NCBI GenBank assembly: GCA_963204975.1
Contig: CAUJJC010000185.1
Coordinates: 1-58,243 of the forward strand
Length of the DNA stretch: 58,243 bases
From: Verrucomicrobiota bacterium
GTDB taxonomy: Bacteria > Verrucomicrobiota > Verrucomicrobiia > Verrucomicrobiales > Verrucomicrobiaceae
Direction of reading: 5' to 3'
The notes under the pieces were generated by a model that was not told where the DNA came from, did no database searches, and was given only the letters and a program-made list of their open reading frames with translations. Shown one piece after another: positions 42,614 through 52,500 of this stretch. Position 1 is the first letter of the stretch; every line of letters starts with the position of its first letter. A program made the translations under genes and the position numbers.

Positions 42614-44608
42614 ATGCATCTCGCCCACCTCATCCGTATTGTCCTCGTTACTGTTGGCTGCCTTGCGATGTCGGGCCTTCCGTCCATTGCGCAAACTCCT
42701 CAGGAACTGGTGAACATCGCACAGGCGTGGGATGGCAAGATGGCCCCGGAAAAAGCGGTGCCATTGCTGAAGCAAATCGTTGAGGTGCTAACGAAGGAAA
42801 AACCCAGCCCGCTGCTGCACAACATGCTGGCTCAGTTGGCGGCCAACCTGGAGTTCGTCAATGACATCGACGAAGCTGACCGCACCTACTCGCAATGGTC
42901 CGAGAGCGTCACGATCACCGATGGCAAGGACTCTTATGCCCACGCCGTGGTGTTGGTGAAGTGGGGCATGCTTCTGGTAACTGATCAGCGATCCGAGAAG
43001 GCGGAAACGCTTTTGAAACAGGCGCTGCCGATCATCGAAAAGAAGGATCCAGGCGGCCCGGACATGGTCTTCACTTTGCAGCAGTTGGAAGGTGTGGCCA
43101 TCCATCAAGCCAAGTGGAAGGACGCCGAGGAACTCCGGGGCCGGTATCTGGACCTCGTCGAGAAAAAGCACGGACGCCCGTCTCAGGAACTGGCACTCGC
43201 CCTTGCCAAAGCCTCTCATGGCCTTCACGAGGAAGAGAAGCACGACGAGTGTGAAAAGCTGGCGCGTGAATCTGTCGAGTTTTTCGAGTCCAATGACAAA
43301 GCCGATACCGAGGCAGCCAGCGCTGCCTACAATGCACTCGGCACCTCATTGATGGGATTGCGCCGCTGGGCTGAGGCGGAAGCGGCTTATCAGAAGGCCT
43401 ATGCGATCGACGTGAAGCACTACGGCAAGGACGACATCCGCAGCACAACGTCCGTCAACAATCTGGCCAACTCGATTACCCAAGTGGCAGACATCCAGGA
43501 TGACAAGGAACGCCTTGAGAAGGCAGAGGCCATGTTTCGCGAATACATGCGGGTGGCTGAGAAGACCTTCGGATCCAATCACCCGCGTGTTGCCATCGCT
43601 CTGAGCAACATTGCAAGCGTGCTGCAACGCCGGTTCAGCTTCACCGAGGCAGAGGCTTTGCTGATGCGCGCGGTGCAGATGGAAGACCGCCTGCCCAAGA
43701 AGAGCCCAACTCGCATTCACACCAAGATCAATCTCATTGGTTCCATCATGGGACTCGGCCGATACAAGGAAGCCGAAACGCTCTGTGAGAAAACACTGAC
43801 GGAAGCCAAAGAAACCTTTGGCGAAGATCATGCGCTCGTGGCCTCCGTCATGCACACGCGTGGCAACCTGCTCGTTCGTCTCGGGCGGGCCATCGAAGCT
43901 GAGCAATCCTTCTGGGAGGCGATGAAGATTCGCGAGGTTGCCCTTGGCAAGGACCACGCTGATGTAGCGCTCAGTCTCTTCAATCTGGCCAAGCTGGTGC
44001 AAGCCAGAGGCGACAACAAGAACCCCGAATCAATGCTCCGTCGGGTGGTCAAAATTGATGAGAAGGCGTTTGGCAAGGATTCGCCTCGTGTTGGTTACGA
44101 CATCTTCGCCCTGGCTGATTGTTTGATGCTGCAAAAGCGCTGGAAGGATGCACGCGAGGAGATCGACAAGGTCATCACGCTGTTCGAGAAGAGCTTCGGG
44201 AAGGAACACCATTTCATCGGCGATGTGCTCATGACTTACGCCGCGATTCTTCAGCAGGAGAAGAAGCACACAGATCAGGAAAAGATTCTGCGTCGTGCCC
44301 TGGCCATCCACAAGAAAGCGCTGGGTGACAATCACAACACCACGGCCAGGACGATGATCGAACTGGCCGTCAATCTTCGAGTCCAGGAGAAGCTCAATGA
44401 AGCGGAACGCATCGCCCGCACGGCGTTCCTGATTTTCTCAAACCAATCAGGAGCCAATCGTATTCCTGCCGAGATGCTGGGCCAGATTTCAGACATCTAT
44501 TTCCTGATCCTCATTGAGCTGCATTACCCACGCAATCTGATCCAGGAACGCATTGAGATGATTCACGAAGGCAACGATCCAGGGCCTCTGCCAACCTCGC
44601 GGACATAA
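42614..44608 (+). CDS. Exported kinesin-light-chain-type TPR protein
   Basis: 664 residues from the ATG at 42614; the frame is open back into sufD, but only this start yields a signal peptide (about 1-26, ending SIAQ). Residues 30-640 hold about 12 TPR units of the TPR_12/kinesin-light-chain kind, with the repeated (F/L)G-(K/E)-x-H or -D-x-(P)-R-V-A/G phrase that joins helix pairs (for example TFGSNHPRVAIALSNIA and ALGKDHADVALSLFNLA). There is no catalytic domain. It is a periplasmic binding scaffold; the ligand is unknown. Confidence 0.8.
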   Translation: MHLAHLIRIVLVTVGCLAMSGLPSIAQTPQELVNIAQAWDGKMAPEKAVPLLKQIVEVLTKEKPSPLLHNMLAQLAANLEFVNDIDEADRTYSQWSESVTITDGKDSYAHAVVLVKWGMLLVTDQRSEKAETLLKQALPIIEKKDPGGPDMVFTLQQLEGVAIHQAKWKDAEELRGRYLDLVEKKHGRPSQELALALAKASHGLHEEEKHDECEKLARESVEFFESNDKADTEAASAAYNALGTSLMGLRRWAEAEAAYQKAYAIDVKHYGKDDIRSTTSVNNLANSITQVADIQDDKERLEKAEAMFREYMRVAEKTFGSNHPRVAIALSNIASVLQRRFSFTEAEALLMRAVQMEDRLPKKSPTRIHTKINLIGSIMGLGRYKEAETLCEKTLTEAKETFGEDHALVASVMHTRGNLLVRLGRAIEAEQSFWEAMKIREVALGKDHADVALSLFNLAKLVQARGDNKNPESMLRRVVKIDEKAFGKDSPRVGYDIFALADCLMLQKRWKDAREEIDKVITLFEKSFGKEHHFIGDVLMTYAAILQQEKKHTDQEKILRRALAIHKKALGDNHNTTARTMIELAVNLRVQEKLNEAERIARTAFLIFSNQSGANRIPAEMLGQISDIYFLILIELHYPRNLIQERIEMIHEGNDPGPLPTSRT

Positions 44609-44683
44609 GCCCCCACGATTACACGGCCCCACGATTTGTGGAACCTGACAACGTGTGCGCCGGGAGCCTGTCAGAAGGCATCC

Positions 44684-46912
44684 GTGAACGCTCCCGCCTC
44701 CTCCCCTTCGCCCCTGCTGCGTCAATTGCCTGCGGGCTTTGATGCCTTGCACTGTGAGTTTGAAGACGTGCTCTTCTGCCTGCCTGTCGATCTCACGTTG
44801 AATGGCGAGACAACGAGTGCGTGGCTGATGGTGAGTGAGACAACGTGCGCCGTCGCTGCCATGCAAGCAGATGCCGTCATGGTGCAGTCGGGTCCGTTTC
44901 ACCTCGATCATGCGGACAAGGCACGACTGCTGCAAACGGTAGGCAGTGCGTTTCTACAGCTTCGCATTGATGGCGTGTATGTGAACGTCGCTCGTTTCAG
45001 CAATGGCCTTCGCGAAATGCACGGGCGTGGTGTGACGCAGATCAAGCGACTGCTCGCTGGTGATGCTTTTCAAGATGAAGCTCTCACGAGCAAGAGTGAG
45101 ACCATCTGCTCGGACTGCGGCATGGCCTTGCCCGCAGCAAAGGCACCCTGCCCGCGATGCACGCGAAAGGGCGGCATCTTCACGCGCACGCTCGGATTGA
45201 TGCGACCCTACTGGAGCAGCATTCTGATGCTGCTCGGAGCGATGATCGTGGGCGTGGCGCTCGATTTGGTGCCACCAATCCTGACCCGCTACCTCGTGGA
45301 TGATGTGATCACGCCAAAGGCGAACCTGCACTGGCTGCCGTGGATTCTCGGCGGGTTGGTCGCGGCAGCATTGTTCAGCACGGCTCTCAATGTGCTCATC
45401 GGCCGCACCACGAGTTTCGTGGGCACTCGCATCACGAAGGAACTGCGTGAACGCGTGCAGACGAAGTTGCTCGGCCTCAGCGTCGATTACTACAACCGCA
45501 ACAGTGCAGGCTCGCTGATGAGTCGCGTGATGGGCGATGTAGAATACTTTCAGTCGTTCGTCAGCCAGGTGGCGCAGGGCTTTCTGCTCAATGTGCTGCT
45601 CGTGCTTGGCATCGGCACCACCTTGTTCGTGATGAACTGGAAGCTGGCGCTCTGGGTGATGGTGCCGATCCCCTTCGTGCTGCTGGGCACGATGATTTAC
45701 TGGAAGGTCGTGTATCCGCGCTACTACCGTGTGTGGGACAGCCAGTCGAAGATGTCGCAATCCCTCCATGGTCTGCTGCAAGGCATTCGTCTGGTAAAGG
45801 CCTTCGGCCAGGAGGAACGTGAGCAGGAGCGCTTCGCCAAGAGCGCAGCCTACGTGCAGGCATCGAAGCGTTCGCTGGAGATGAGTGCTGCCACGTTCAA
45901 TCCGATGATGGGTTTCGTGTTCGGGCTCGGTGGGCTGATCGTCTGGAACGCGGGTGGTCGCGACGTGCTCGATGGTCACATCACCCTGGGCACGCTGATG
46001 GCCTACTTCGGACTGCTCGGCAGATTCTATTCGCCAGTGCAATCGCTGAGCAATTTCTCAAGCTGGGTCACAGGCTTCATCGCCGCCGGGCAGCGAGTGT
46101 TTGAGGTGCTGGAGTCCAATAACCAACTCGAACAACCCGAGCAACCCAAGACCATCAAGCGGATGCAGGGACGTATCGAGCTAAGGAACGTCACCTTTGG
46201 CTACGATCCGTATGCGCCGATTCTGAAGAACGTGAACCTCACCATCGAGCCCGGCCAATTCGTCGGCATCGTAGGCAAGAGCGGCAGTGGCAAGTCCACG
46301 CTCGTGAACCTCGTGTGCCGCTTCTACGATCCGCAGGAAGGTCAGGTGCTTATCGACGGCGTAAACGTGCGCGACCTCGCAGAGAACGACCTGCGCAAAG
46401 ATGTGGCACTGGTGCTGCAAGAGCCGTTTCTCTTCCGCGCCACCATCGCGGAGAATATCGCCTACGGTCGGCCCGAAGCCGATCCGATCAGCATCGTCCA
46501 TGCCGCGCGCGCTGCGAGTGCGCACGACTTCATTGCGAAGAAGGTGGCAGCTTACGACACACGTTTGGGAGAGAACGGCGCAGGCTTGTCAGGTGGCGAG
46601 AAGCAGCGCCTCAGCATCGCGCGTGCGCTGCTCACTGATCCGCGGGTGCTAATCCTGGATGAAGCCACTTCATCCGTGGACACGGAGAGCGAGCAGCAGA
46701 TTCAGGAAGCCCTCGCGCACGTTTGCAAAGGACGCACCACCATCGCCATCGCGCACCGGCTCAGCACCTTGAAGAACGCCGATGTGATCTATGTCGTCGA
46801 TGATGGTCGAATCGCCGAGCACGGCACGCACGATGCGCTAGTCGAGAGCAACGGCATCTACGCGAAGCTGGTGAAGATCCAGACTGAACTCAGCCGTCTC
46901 GAAGCCGCCTAA
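44684..46912 (+). CDS. ABC exporter with N-terminal zinc-ribbon domain (DUF1854-linked type)
   Basis: 742 residues from the GTG at 44684, chosen because AGAAGG stands five bases before it; a TTG at 44636 is the alternative. Residues 1-135 are an extra cytosolic domain (LRQLPAGFDALHCEFEDVLFC), ending in a zinc-ribbon-like CxxC pair (Cys142/145 and Cys156/159). The six-helix exporter core (about 165-480) and the ATPase follow: [17 protein letters not shown], and a normal VLILDEATSSVD with Glu660. The next gene, 12 bases on, is DUF1854. ABC-DUF1854 pairs are named cyanophycin-metabolism-associated in some annotations; no cyanophycin synthetase is in the window. Confidence 0.9.
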   Translation: MNAPASSPSPLLRQLPAGFDALHCEFEDVLFCLPVDLTLNGETTSAWLMVSETTCAVAAMQADAVMVQSGPFHLDHADKARLLQTVGSAFLQLRIDGVYVNVARFSNGLREMHGRGVTQIKRLLAGDAFQDEALTSKSETICSDCGMALPAAKAPCPRCTRKGGIFTRTLGLMRPYWSSILMLLGAMIVGVALDLVPPILTRYLVDDVITPKANLHWLPWILGGLVAAALFSTALNVLIGRTTSFVGTRITKELRERVQTKLLGLSVDYYNRNSAGSLMSRVMGDVEYFQSFVSQVAQGFLLNVLLVLGIGTTLFVMNWKLALWVMVPIPFVLLGTMIYWKVVYPRYYRVWDSQSKMSQSLHGLLQGIRLVKAFGQEEREQERFAKSAAYVQASKRSLEMSAATFNPMMGFVFGLGGLIVWNAGGRDVLDGHITLGTLMAYFGLLGRFYSPVQSLSNFSSWVTGFIAAGQRVFEVLESNNQLEQPEQPKTIKRMQGRIELRNVTFGYDPYAPILKNVNLTIEPGQFVGIVGKSGSGKSTLVNLVCRFYDPQEGQVLIDGVNVRDLAENDLRKDVALVLQEPFLFRATIAENIAYGRPEADPISIVHAARAASAHDFIAKKVAAYDTRLGENGAGLSGGEKQRLSIARALLTDPRVLILDEATSSVDTESEQQIQEALAHVCKGRTTIAIAHRLSTLKNADVIYVVDDGRIAEHGTHDALVESNGIYAKLVKIQTELSRLEAA

Positions 46913-46924
46913 TTCACCCCCGCT

Positions 46925-47476
46925 ATGAAGTCGAACATCATCCCTTTCCACGCTCCCACATCGAGCGTGACGGTCCGCCGCCTGCACGCGGACACCATCA
47001 CGCTGACTCGCGACTCTCATGCGATGCTGACCTGCACGATCTCAGGCGATGCATTGCCATATCGTGGTGTGTGTGCCCTGCTGCTGTTCCCCATCTCACG
47101 CCCTGACGAATGGGTCTCGCTACGCTTCACGGATGCGACGGACAAGGACCGCGAGATCGGCATCATTGAGGACCTGCGCGCCTTTCCCGAAGATACCCAG
47201 CAACTCATTCGCGAAAGCCTCGCCCGGCATTACCACGAGCAGAAAATCGTGAGCATCGTGAGCATCCAGCAGCGCTACGGGCAGCTCTTTTTCAAGGTGC
47301 GAACTCAACGTGGCGAAGAGGAGTTTGTCACACCTTGGCGACAAGACCGCGCGGAAGACTGGGGCACCTCGGGGAGGGTGCTGCTCGATGCGCTGAACAA
47401 CCGCTACCTCATCCCTGACATGAATGCTCTCAAACCCCGCGAACTGCGTCTGCTCCGAACTTACATCTACTGGTAA
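46925..47476 (+). CDS. DUF1854 protein
   Basis: 183 residues. The typical DUF1854 elements are in order: VRRLHADTITLTRD, ISRPDEWVSLRFTD, IGIIEDLRAFPEDTQQLIRESLARHYHEQKI, VRTQRGEEEFVTPWR, and DALNNRYLIPDMNAL. No membrane helix or signal is seen, so it is cytosolic and likely acts with the exporter encoded 12 bases upstream, perhaps binding its N-terminal ribbon domain. Functional detail is not established. Confidence 0.85.
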   Translation: MKSNIIPFHAPTSSVTVRRLHADTITLTRDSHAMLTCTISGDALPYRGVCALLLFPISRPDEWVSLRFTDATDKDREIGIIEDLRAFPEDTQQLIRESLARHYHEQKIVSIVSIQQRYGQLFFKVRTQRGEEEFVTPWRQDRAEDWGTSGRVLLDALNNRYLIPDMNALKPRELRLLRTYIYW

Positions 47477-47482
47477 CTCAAC

Positions 47483-47590
47483 GATGATCGCTGCCGCGTG
47501 CGGCGGCATGGCCGACTTTTTCGAGACCCAGTCATTGGGAGGTGACTGAACTTCTCCGTCGGCAGGCTGCCGCACCCTTCAGCGATCATC
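47483..47590. repeat. Large imperfect inverted repeat (hairpin element)
   Basis: GATGATCGCTG at 47483 is matched by its exact complement CAGCGATCATC at 47580-47590. Inward, after a four-base mismatch, GTGCGGC(G/A)GC continues the match for about 17 more bases on each side. The arms are thus about 33 bases around a 40-base centre, in the convergent gap between DUF1854 and the small Pro/Ala-rich gene. The right-arm complement GTGCGGCAGCCTGCCG looks like a dispersed verrucomicrobial hairpin. It may also serve as a two-way transcription barrier. Confidence 0.65.
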
Positions 47591-47627
47591 CGCTCTCCGA
47601 GCACAGCACCTGGACACCACGCCCGCC

Positions 47628-48008
47628 CTAGATCTCACCAAAAGTCTTTTCGCGCACCTTGACGATGGCGGTCAGCATCTTGTCCGCCTCTGCACGCGTC
47701 TTTCCATCCAGGCTGGAGGCGGCTCGATTGTAGCGACGATAGAGCAGCTTCAAGCGATCACGAATCTGATCCTTGTTCATCTTGGGCTCAATGCCGCAGA
47801 GCTGCTCGGGCGTCTTTTCAGGCTCTGGAGCAGGTGCTGGCGGTGCCGCGATTTTTTTGAGCGTAGATTCAGCGGGAGCCTTCTCGGCTTTGGCCGCTGG
47901 CTTCACTTCGGCTGCCGGAGCGGGCTTGACCTCAGGTGCGACAGGTTTGGCAGGAGCGGTCTGGCGCTGAAGCGACTTGGAAATGGACTGGAGAACCTTC
48001 TTGAACAT
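47628..48008 (-). CDS. Small Pro/Ala/Lys-rich protein with charged helical tail, Hsp70-linked
   Basis: 126 residues. The N-terminus MFKKVLQSISKSLQRQ is an amphipathic basic helix. Residues 18-70 are Pro/Ala/Lys-rich and disordered. The last 55 residues (QIRDRLKLLYRRYNRAASS, AEADKMLTAIVKVREK) form two or three charged helices. Their spacing loosely recalls J-domain helices II and III, but there is no HPD. It is third in an operon: giant FHA protein, Hsp70, this gene 21 bases after the Hsp70 stop. I infer a co-chaperone or adaptor. It is not a recognised family. Confidence 0.7.
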   Translation of the reverse strand: MFKKVLQSISKSLQRQTAPAKPVAPEVKPAPAAEVKPAAKAEKAPAESTLKKIAAPPAPAPEPEKTPEQLCGIEPKMNKDQIRDRLKLLYRRYNRAASSLDGKTRAEADKMLTAIVKVREKTFGEI

Positions 48009-48029
48009 GGGGATCGGGAGGGTGTGAGG

Positions 48030-49517
48030 TTACTCGATGCGCATCTGGCGCAGGAAACTGCTGCGGCGTTTCAGCTCTTCGTCGGAGAGCACACCCGCAC
48101 CTTTGTAAGACACTGCGACTTCGCGACTGCGGCCAGATTGTTTGTCCACCACGAGAGCGCGCACGCGCTGGTTCTCGTCGTAGCTGAAGGTCACGGCGAC
48201 CTCGCAACCCTTCGGACGATTCGGCGGCACTTCCAGCGTGATGCGGCCAATGACATCGACATACTTCGGATCTTCGTCCTCACCCTGGGTGATATCGACT
48301 TCGATCACGCGCTCGTTGTCCTCGCTAGTCACATACATCTGCGTGCGGCTGCACGGAATGGAGGAGTTCTTGGGAATAACGATGGAATTCTGCACCTTCT
48401 CCTCGCCGGTGGCCGCGTTGTAAATCATGGCCAGCGTGCCGTAACTCTGATTGCACACTTCCTGGATGCGGGCGGATTTCTTGGCGAACAAGGCAGCGCC
48501 GAGGGCCACGCATTCGTCCACGTTGCCACAGGATTTGGGTGACTTGCCAAAGTGCTTTTCGAGCATCTGCTTCACCTTCGGAATGCGTGACGATCCACCC
48601 ACGAGCACGACGTGGTCGATGTCGCTCGGTTTCAGCTTGGCAGAGTCCAGCGCCTGCTCCACGAGCATCAGAGCGCGGGTGATCATGTTGCGGATCAGTT
48701 TTTCAAACGTCTCGCGAGTCAGATCAATGCGAGCGAGGCCAGAGGTGTCGTTGCCGATGGTGTCTGACACGCGCTGGAGTTTGGACAGCATCTTTTTCGC
48801 ATCCTCAGCGGCGTGTAGGGAGCGGCGACGCTGGCGCTCATCATTGAAGAGCGCCGCACTGACCTGCTTGCGATACTGCTCATCGTAAGCCTCGAGCAGA
48901 ATCTCATCAAAGTTGCTACCGCCGAGATGGCGCGCACCTTCAGAGGTGAGGATGCGGATGTTGTCACCCACCACTTCGAGGATGGTCGTGTCCAGCGTTC
49001 CGCCACCCAAATCAAAGACCAGCACGCGGCCCTGCACACCCTGGCTGTGGGCGTAGTAAACAGCGGCAGCCGTCGGCTCGTTCACCAGACGCCGCACCTT
49101 CAGCCCGGCCATCTCAGCCGCTGCGATGGTGCTCTTGCGGGCGAGTTCATTGAAGTTCGCGGGCACCGTGATCACCACTTCATTGATGTCGCCCACGATC
49201 TTGGAGCAGTCGCGTTTGAGCTTCGAGAGAATGAGCGCGGAGATCTCGGACGGAGTCCAGTCCTTGCCATCCATCTTGATGATGTGCTCGGGGTCATCCA
49301 TGTAGCGCTTCACCTGGAAGATCGTGCGATCAGGATCGCCGCCATCGCGAGCGGCGGTGCCCACGAGCTTCACATCTTCATGCGAATCAAAATAAACCAC
49401 GGAGGGCGTGAGGCGCTCACCGTCAGCATTCGGGACGATTTCAGGGTTGCCGTCTGCTTTGAGGTAGGCCAGCCCGGAGAGCGTGGTGCCAAGGTCGATG
49501 CCAACAAATTCAGCCAT
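48030..49517 (-). CDS. Lidless Hsp70-family chaperone
   Basis: 495 residues, against about 640 for DnaK. The nucleotide-binding domain is complete: GIDLGTTLSGLAYL (phosphate 1), NEPTAAAVYYA, VFDLGGGTLDTTI (phosphate 2), and VLVGGSSRIPKV (adenosine). The beta substrate-binding part is present (about 385-480; IGRITLEVPPNRPKGCEVAVTFSYDEN), then the chain ends after a short RRSSFLRQMRIE, so the alpha-helical lid is missing. It lies 39 bases downstream of the giant FHA/GrpE-like gene. Lidless Hsp70s bind clients loosely and often act in special systems rather than general folding. The start follows a C/T-rich leader. Confidence 0.92.
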   Translation of the reverse strand: MAEFVGIDLGTTLSGLAYLKADGNPEIVPNADGERLTPSVVYFDSHEDVKLVGTAARDGGDPDRTIFQVKRYMDDPEHIIKMDGKDWTPSEISALILSKLKRDCSKIVGDINEVVITVPANFNELARKSTIAAAEMAGLKVRRLVNEPTAAAVYYAHSQGVQGRVLVFDLGGGTLDTTILEVVGDNIRILTSEGARHLGGSNFDEILLEAYDEQYRKQVSAALFNDERQRRRSLHAAEDAKKMLSKLQRVSDTIGNDTSGLARIDLTRETFEKLIRNMITRALMLVEQALDSAKLKPSDIDHVVLVGGSSRIPKVKQMLEKHFGKSPKSCGNVDECVALGAALFAKKSARIQEVCNQSYGTLAMIYNAATGEEKVQNSIVIPKNSSIPCSRTQMYVTSEDNERVIEVDITQGEDEDPKYVDVIGRITLEVPPNRPKGCEVAVTFSYDENQRVRALVVDKQSGRSREVAVSYKGAGVLSDEELKRRSSFLRQMRIE

Positions 49518-49556
49518 AAAAAGGAGGGAGGGAGTGGAGGGACTTTAGCAGAAAAT

Positions 49557-52500
49557 CTAGCGACTGGAGGTTTTTACTTCAACCTTCCTCAAAACAACTT
49601 CGCGCCCTTCTGCTGGCGCATAAACAAAGCCAGGTCGGAAACTCGCTACCACGCGGGGCTTGGCGTCGCCGGATTCGCTTTCGATCACGGCGATGCGCTG
49701 GCGCAAAGCGATGTCGATCTCCGTGTTCGGAGGCACATCAAATTCGACCACGCTGTGCTGGTGCAGGATGTCTTCGAAGGCGGCGCGCAGCGTGCGGAGC
49801 TGCTGGTCCACACCGCCATTCTGACCGGCGTAGCGTTGGATCAGCATGTCGATCAAGTCGATGCGCTTGATGAGATCATTGGCGAACATCATCACCGTCG
49901 CTTCATCGCTGGCGAGGCCACGGCGCAGGGACTCGTGCTTCTCTTCGAGTTCTTCCAGTTGCCCGCGCAGACGGCGGTCGATCTCCTGAAGCTGGCGCAC
50001 CTGGGTGTCGATGGCGGCGAGTTCCTGATGGCGGGGCTCCAGGCGTGCGATCTCGCGACGAGCCGTCTCGGCCCGGGTGATCGCTTCCTGCTCCATGCGA
50101 TTGAATTCCGCAATGCGGCCTTCCACATCAGCCAGCGCCATCTTGGTTTTCTCCTCGGCGTAAGTGCCATCGCGCTTGAGCTTCTCCACGCGTTGCGTCT
50201 CGCGGCTCACTGCCTCCTGCAACGAGCTGATCTTCGCCTGAAGGGCCAGTTCCTGCTGGCCGGCTTCACGCAGCGTTCTCGTGGCATCGCGCTGGCGATT
50301 CTCCAGTTCACGCACGGCTTCGGCCAAAGACAAAGCCTTGGTGCCCACCATCTCTTGCAGGGTTCGCTCAGCGGATTGCAGCTTGTCCAGCTTGGCATTG
50401 AGATCCACATCGAGCACGCGCACCTGCTCCTTCTTCGCTGCCAGTGACTGCGTGAGACGAGCTTCCTCGCTTTGCAAGACGGTGACCTGCTGGGCCTTCG
50501 TTTTGACCTCATGGTCCGCGCTGGCCGCCATCTGATGGAGCTGGCGGGAATGATCATCGCGCTGGGCAACGAGGCTGGCGATGGCCGCTGTGAGAGTGGT
50601 CACTTCAGCGGAAAGCTGCGGGATGCCAGCCCTCACGCGATCTTGCTCGGCGAGCGTTGCTTGCAGCATCGCATGAGCCTCTGCTGCTTTCGTCTCCGCT
50701 GCGGTCAGCATCAGTTCAGTGGCCTTGAATCTTCTATCGGCATCAGCAGCACGAGTCTCCTCGGCCTGCGCGCGGCGAGCGTGTTCGTCTGCGGCGGCGC
50801 GGGTGGAAGAAGCCTCAGCATCGAGCGCCGTCAGTTCTTTGCGCGCCTTGTCTTGCTGCTTGGCCAGATCCGCCAAAGTTTTCTCTTCGAGCAAACGCAG
50901 CTTCTCCGCATCGGCGAGCGCCTTCGTTGCATTGGCCACACGGGCTTCGAGATCGGACAGCTCGGCAAGGCGTTTCTCGGCAGCCGCCAGTCTCTCGGCA
51001 GACGTCGCAAGACGTGCTTCCGTGCCTTCGAGTTCCTTTTGCTTGGTGGCAGAATCGGCCTCAAACGTTGCCCGCTTGTCCTTCATCAACCTCTCAAGGC
51101 TGGCCGACTCCGTGCGGAGCGCAGCGGTCGCATGTTCGGCTTCTTTGCGAGCCGCCTCGGCCTGCTGCACAGCGGCTTCCACCTGCTTCTGCTGCTCGAT
51201 GGTGCGGGCGAGCATCGACTTCGCGGTCTCAAGATCGCCCGATGTCATCGTGAGCGATTGCTGCGCAGTGGAGGACTCGGATTGCAGCTTCTGGAAGATC
51301 GTGCGTTGTGCCACCACTTCCTTGTTAGCCTGATCGAGTGATGCTTTGGCCGCTGCCAGCTTTTGCTCCGTGTCCGCAAGCTCGGCAAGCCGGGTGTCGA
51401 GCACCTGATTCTGCTGCTGGAGGCCGGCGAGAGTTTTCTCAGCAGCAGCCACTTCGGCCTGCTTAGCGGCCAGCGATTGCTCGGCAGCGGCGAAAGAGGC
51501 CTGCGTGTGAGACAAACGATTCGAATGATCCGTGTGCTGGGCCGTGAGCGCGAGCAAGGCGGCATCGAGAGCGCTGTGCTTGGCAGTGAGTTGATCGTGA
51601 TCCTCAGCGCGCTGCGCAAGCTGAGCTTCCAGATCGGCCAGCTCGATATGTTTCTCCGAACTTTGCGTCACCACCGCACTCAACTGCGACTGCGCCGTTG
51701 CCAGCTCGGCTTGCGTTGCCTTGAGCTTCGCTGTCGCTGCCGTCAGATCATCTGCGACGGTTTGCAACTCCGTGCGAGCAGCAATGGTCTGATCGCTCAG
51801 GCGATCCAGCGTGGCCTGCTCCGCCTTCACCGAGGCCTGGGTGTCCGCGAGTTCCTTTTGCGTCGCCGCGAGCGATTCGCGAGCTTGCTCATGACGAGCC
51901 TCGGCCTGCTTTGCGAGCGCTTCCGCTTCTTCGCGTTGACGCGTCAAGGTCCGCACCAGGGAACGCTGCGCCGCGCCCACCTCGCGATCATTGGCCAGCT
52001 CCTCATTGATGGCTGCCTGCTCGGCGCGCAGCGCTTGAATGGCCGCAGCCAGTTCATCCTTCTGGGCGCTGATCGTCGAGTGATGATCGTCGAGTGCCTG
52101 GATCGCATGGGTGACGCTGGCAAAGGCACCCGCACCACCGGCCAATGCCAGGAGCTTCTCGCCCAAGGTGGACTCGTGCTGCTGAAGCGATTGCACACGC
52201 CCACCGAGATCGGCCAACTGTCTGGCGTGGTCAGCGGAAGCCTGCTCAAACTCCGCCCGCTTCGCCGCGAGCGAAGCCTCGACGGCGGCGACCTCGGAAT
52301 GCAAGGTCTGCAACCGCGCGGACTCTGCCTCGGTGGCGGCTTTGGCTGTGGCAATCGACTTGGCACCCTGCTTCTCCAGGTCCAGCAAACGCTCCTGACT
52401 GGCCTCGATCTGATCGCGCAGACCGGCAAGCTCCGCATCCAGGGCCACACGCTGCTCCACCAGTGCGGCGATGGCCTCGCTGGTCTCGACGGCACCCGCC

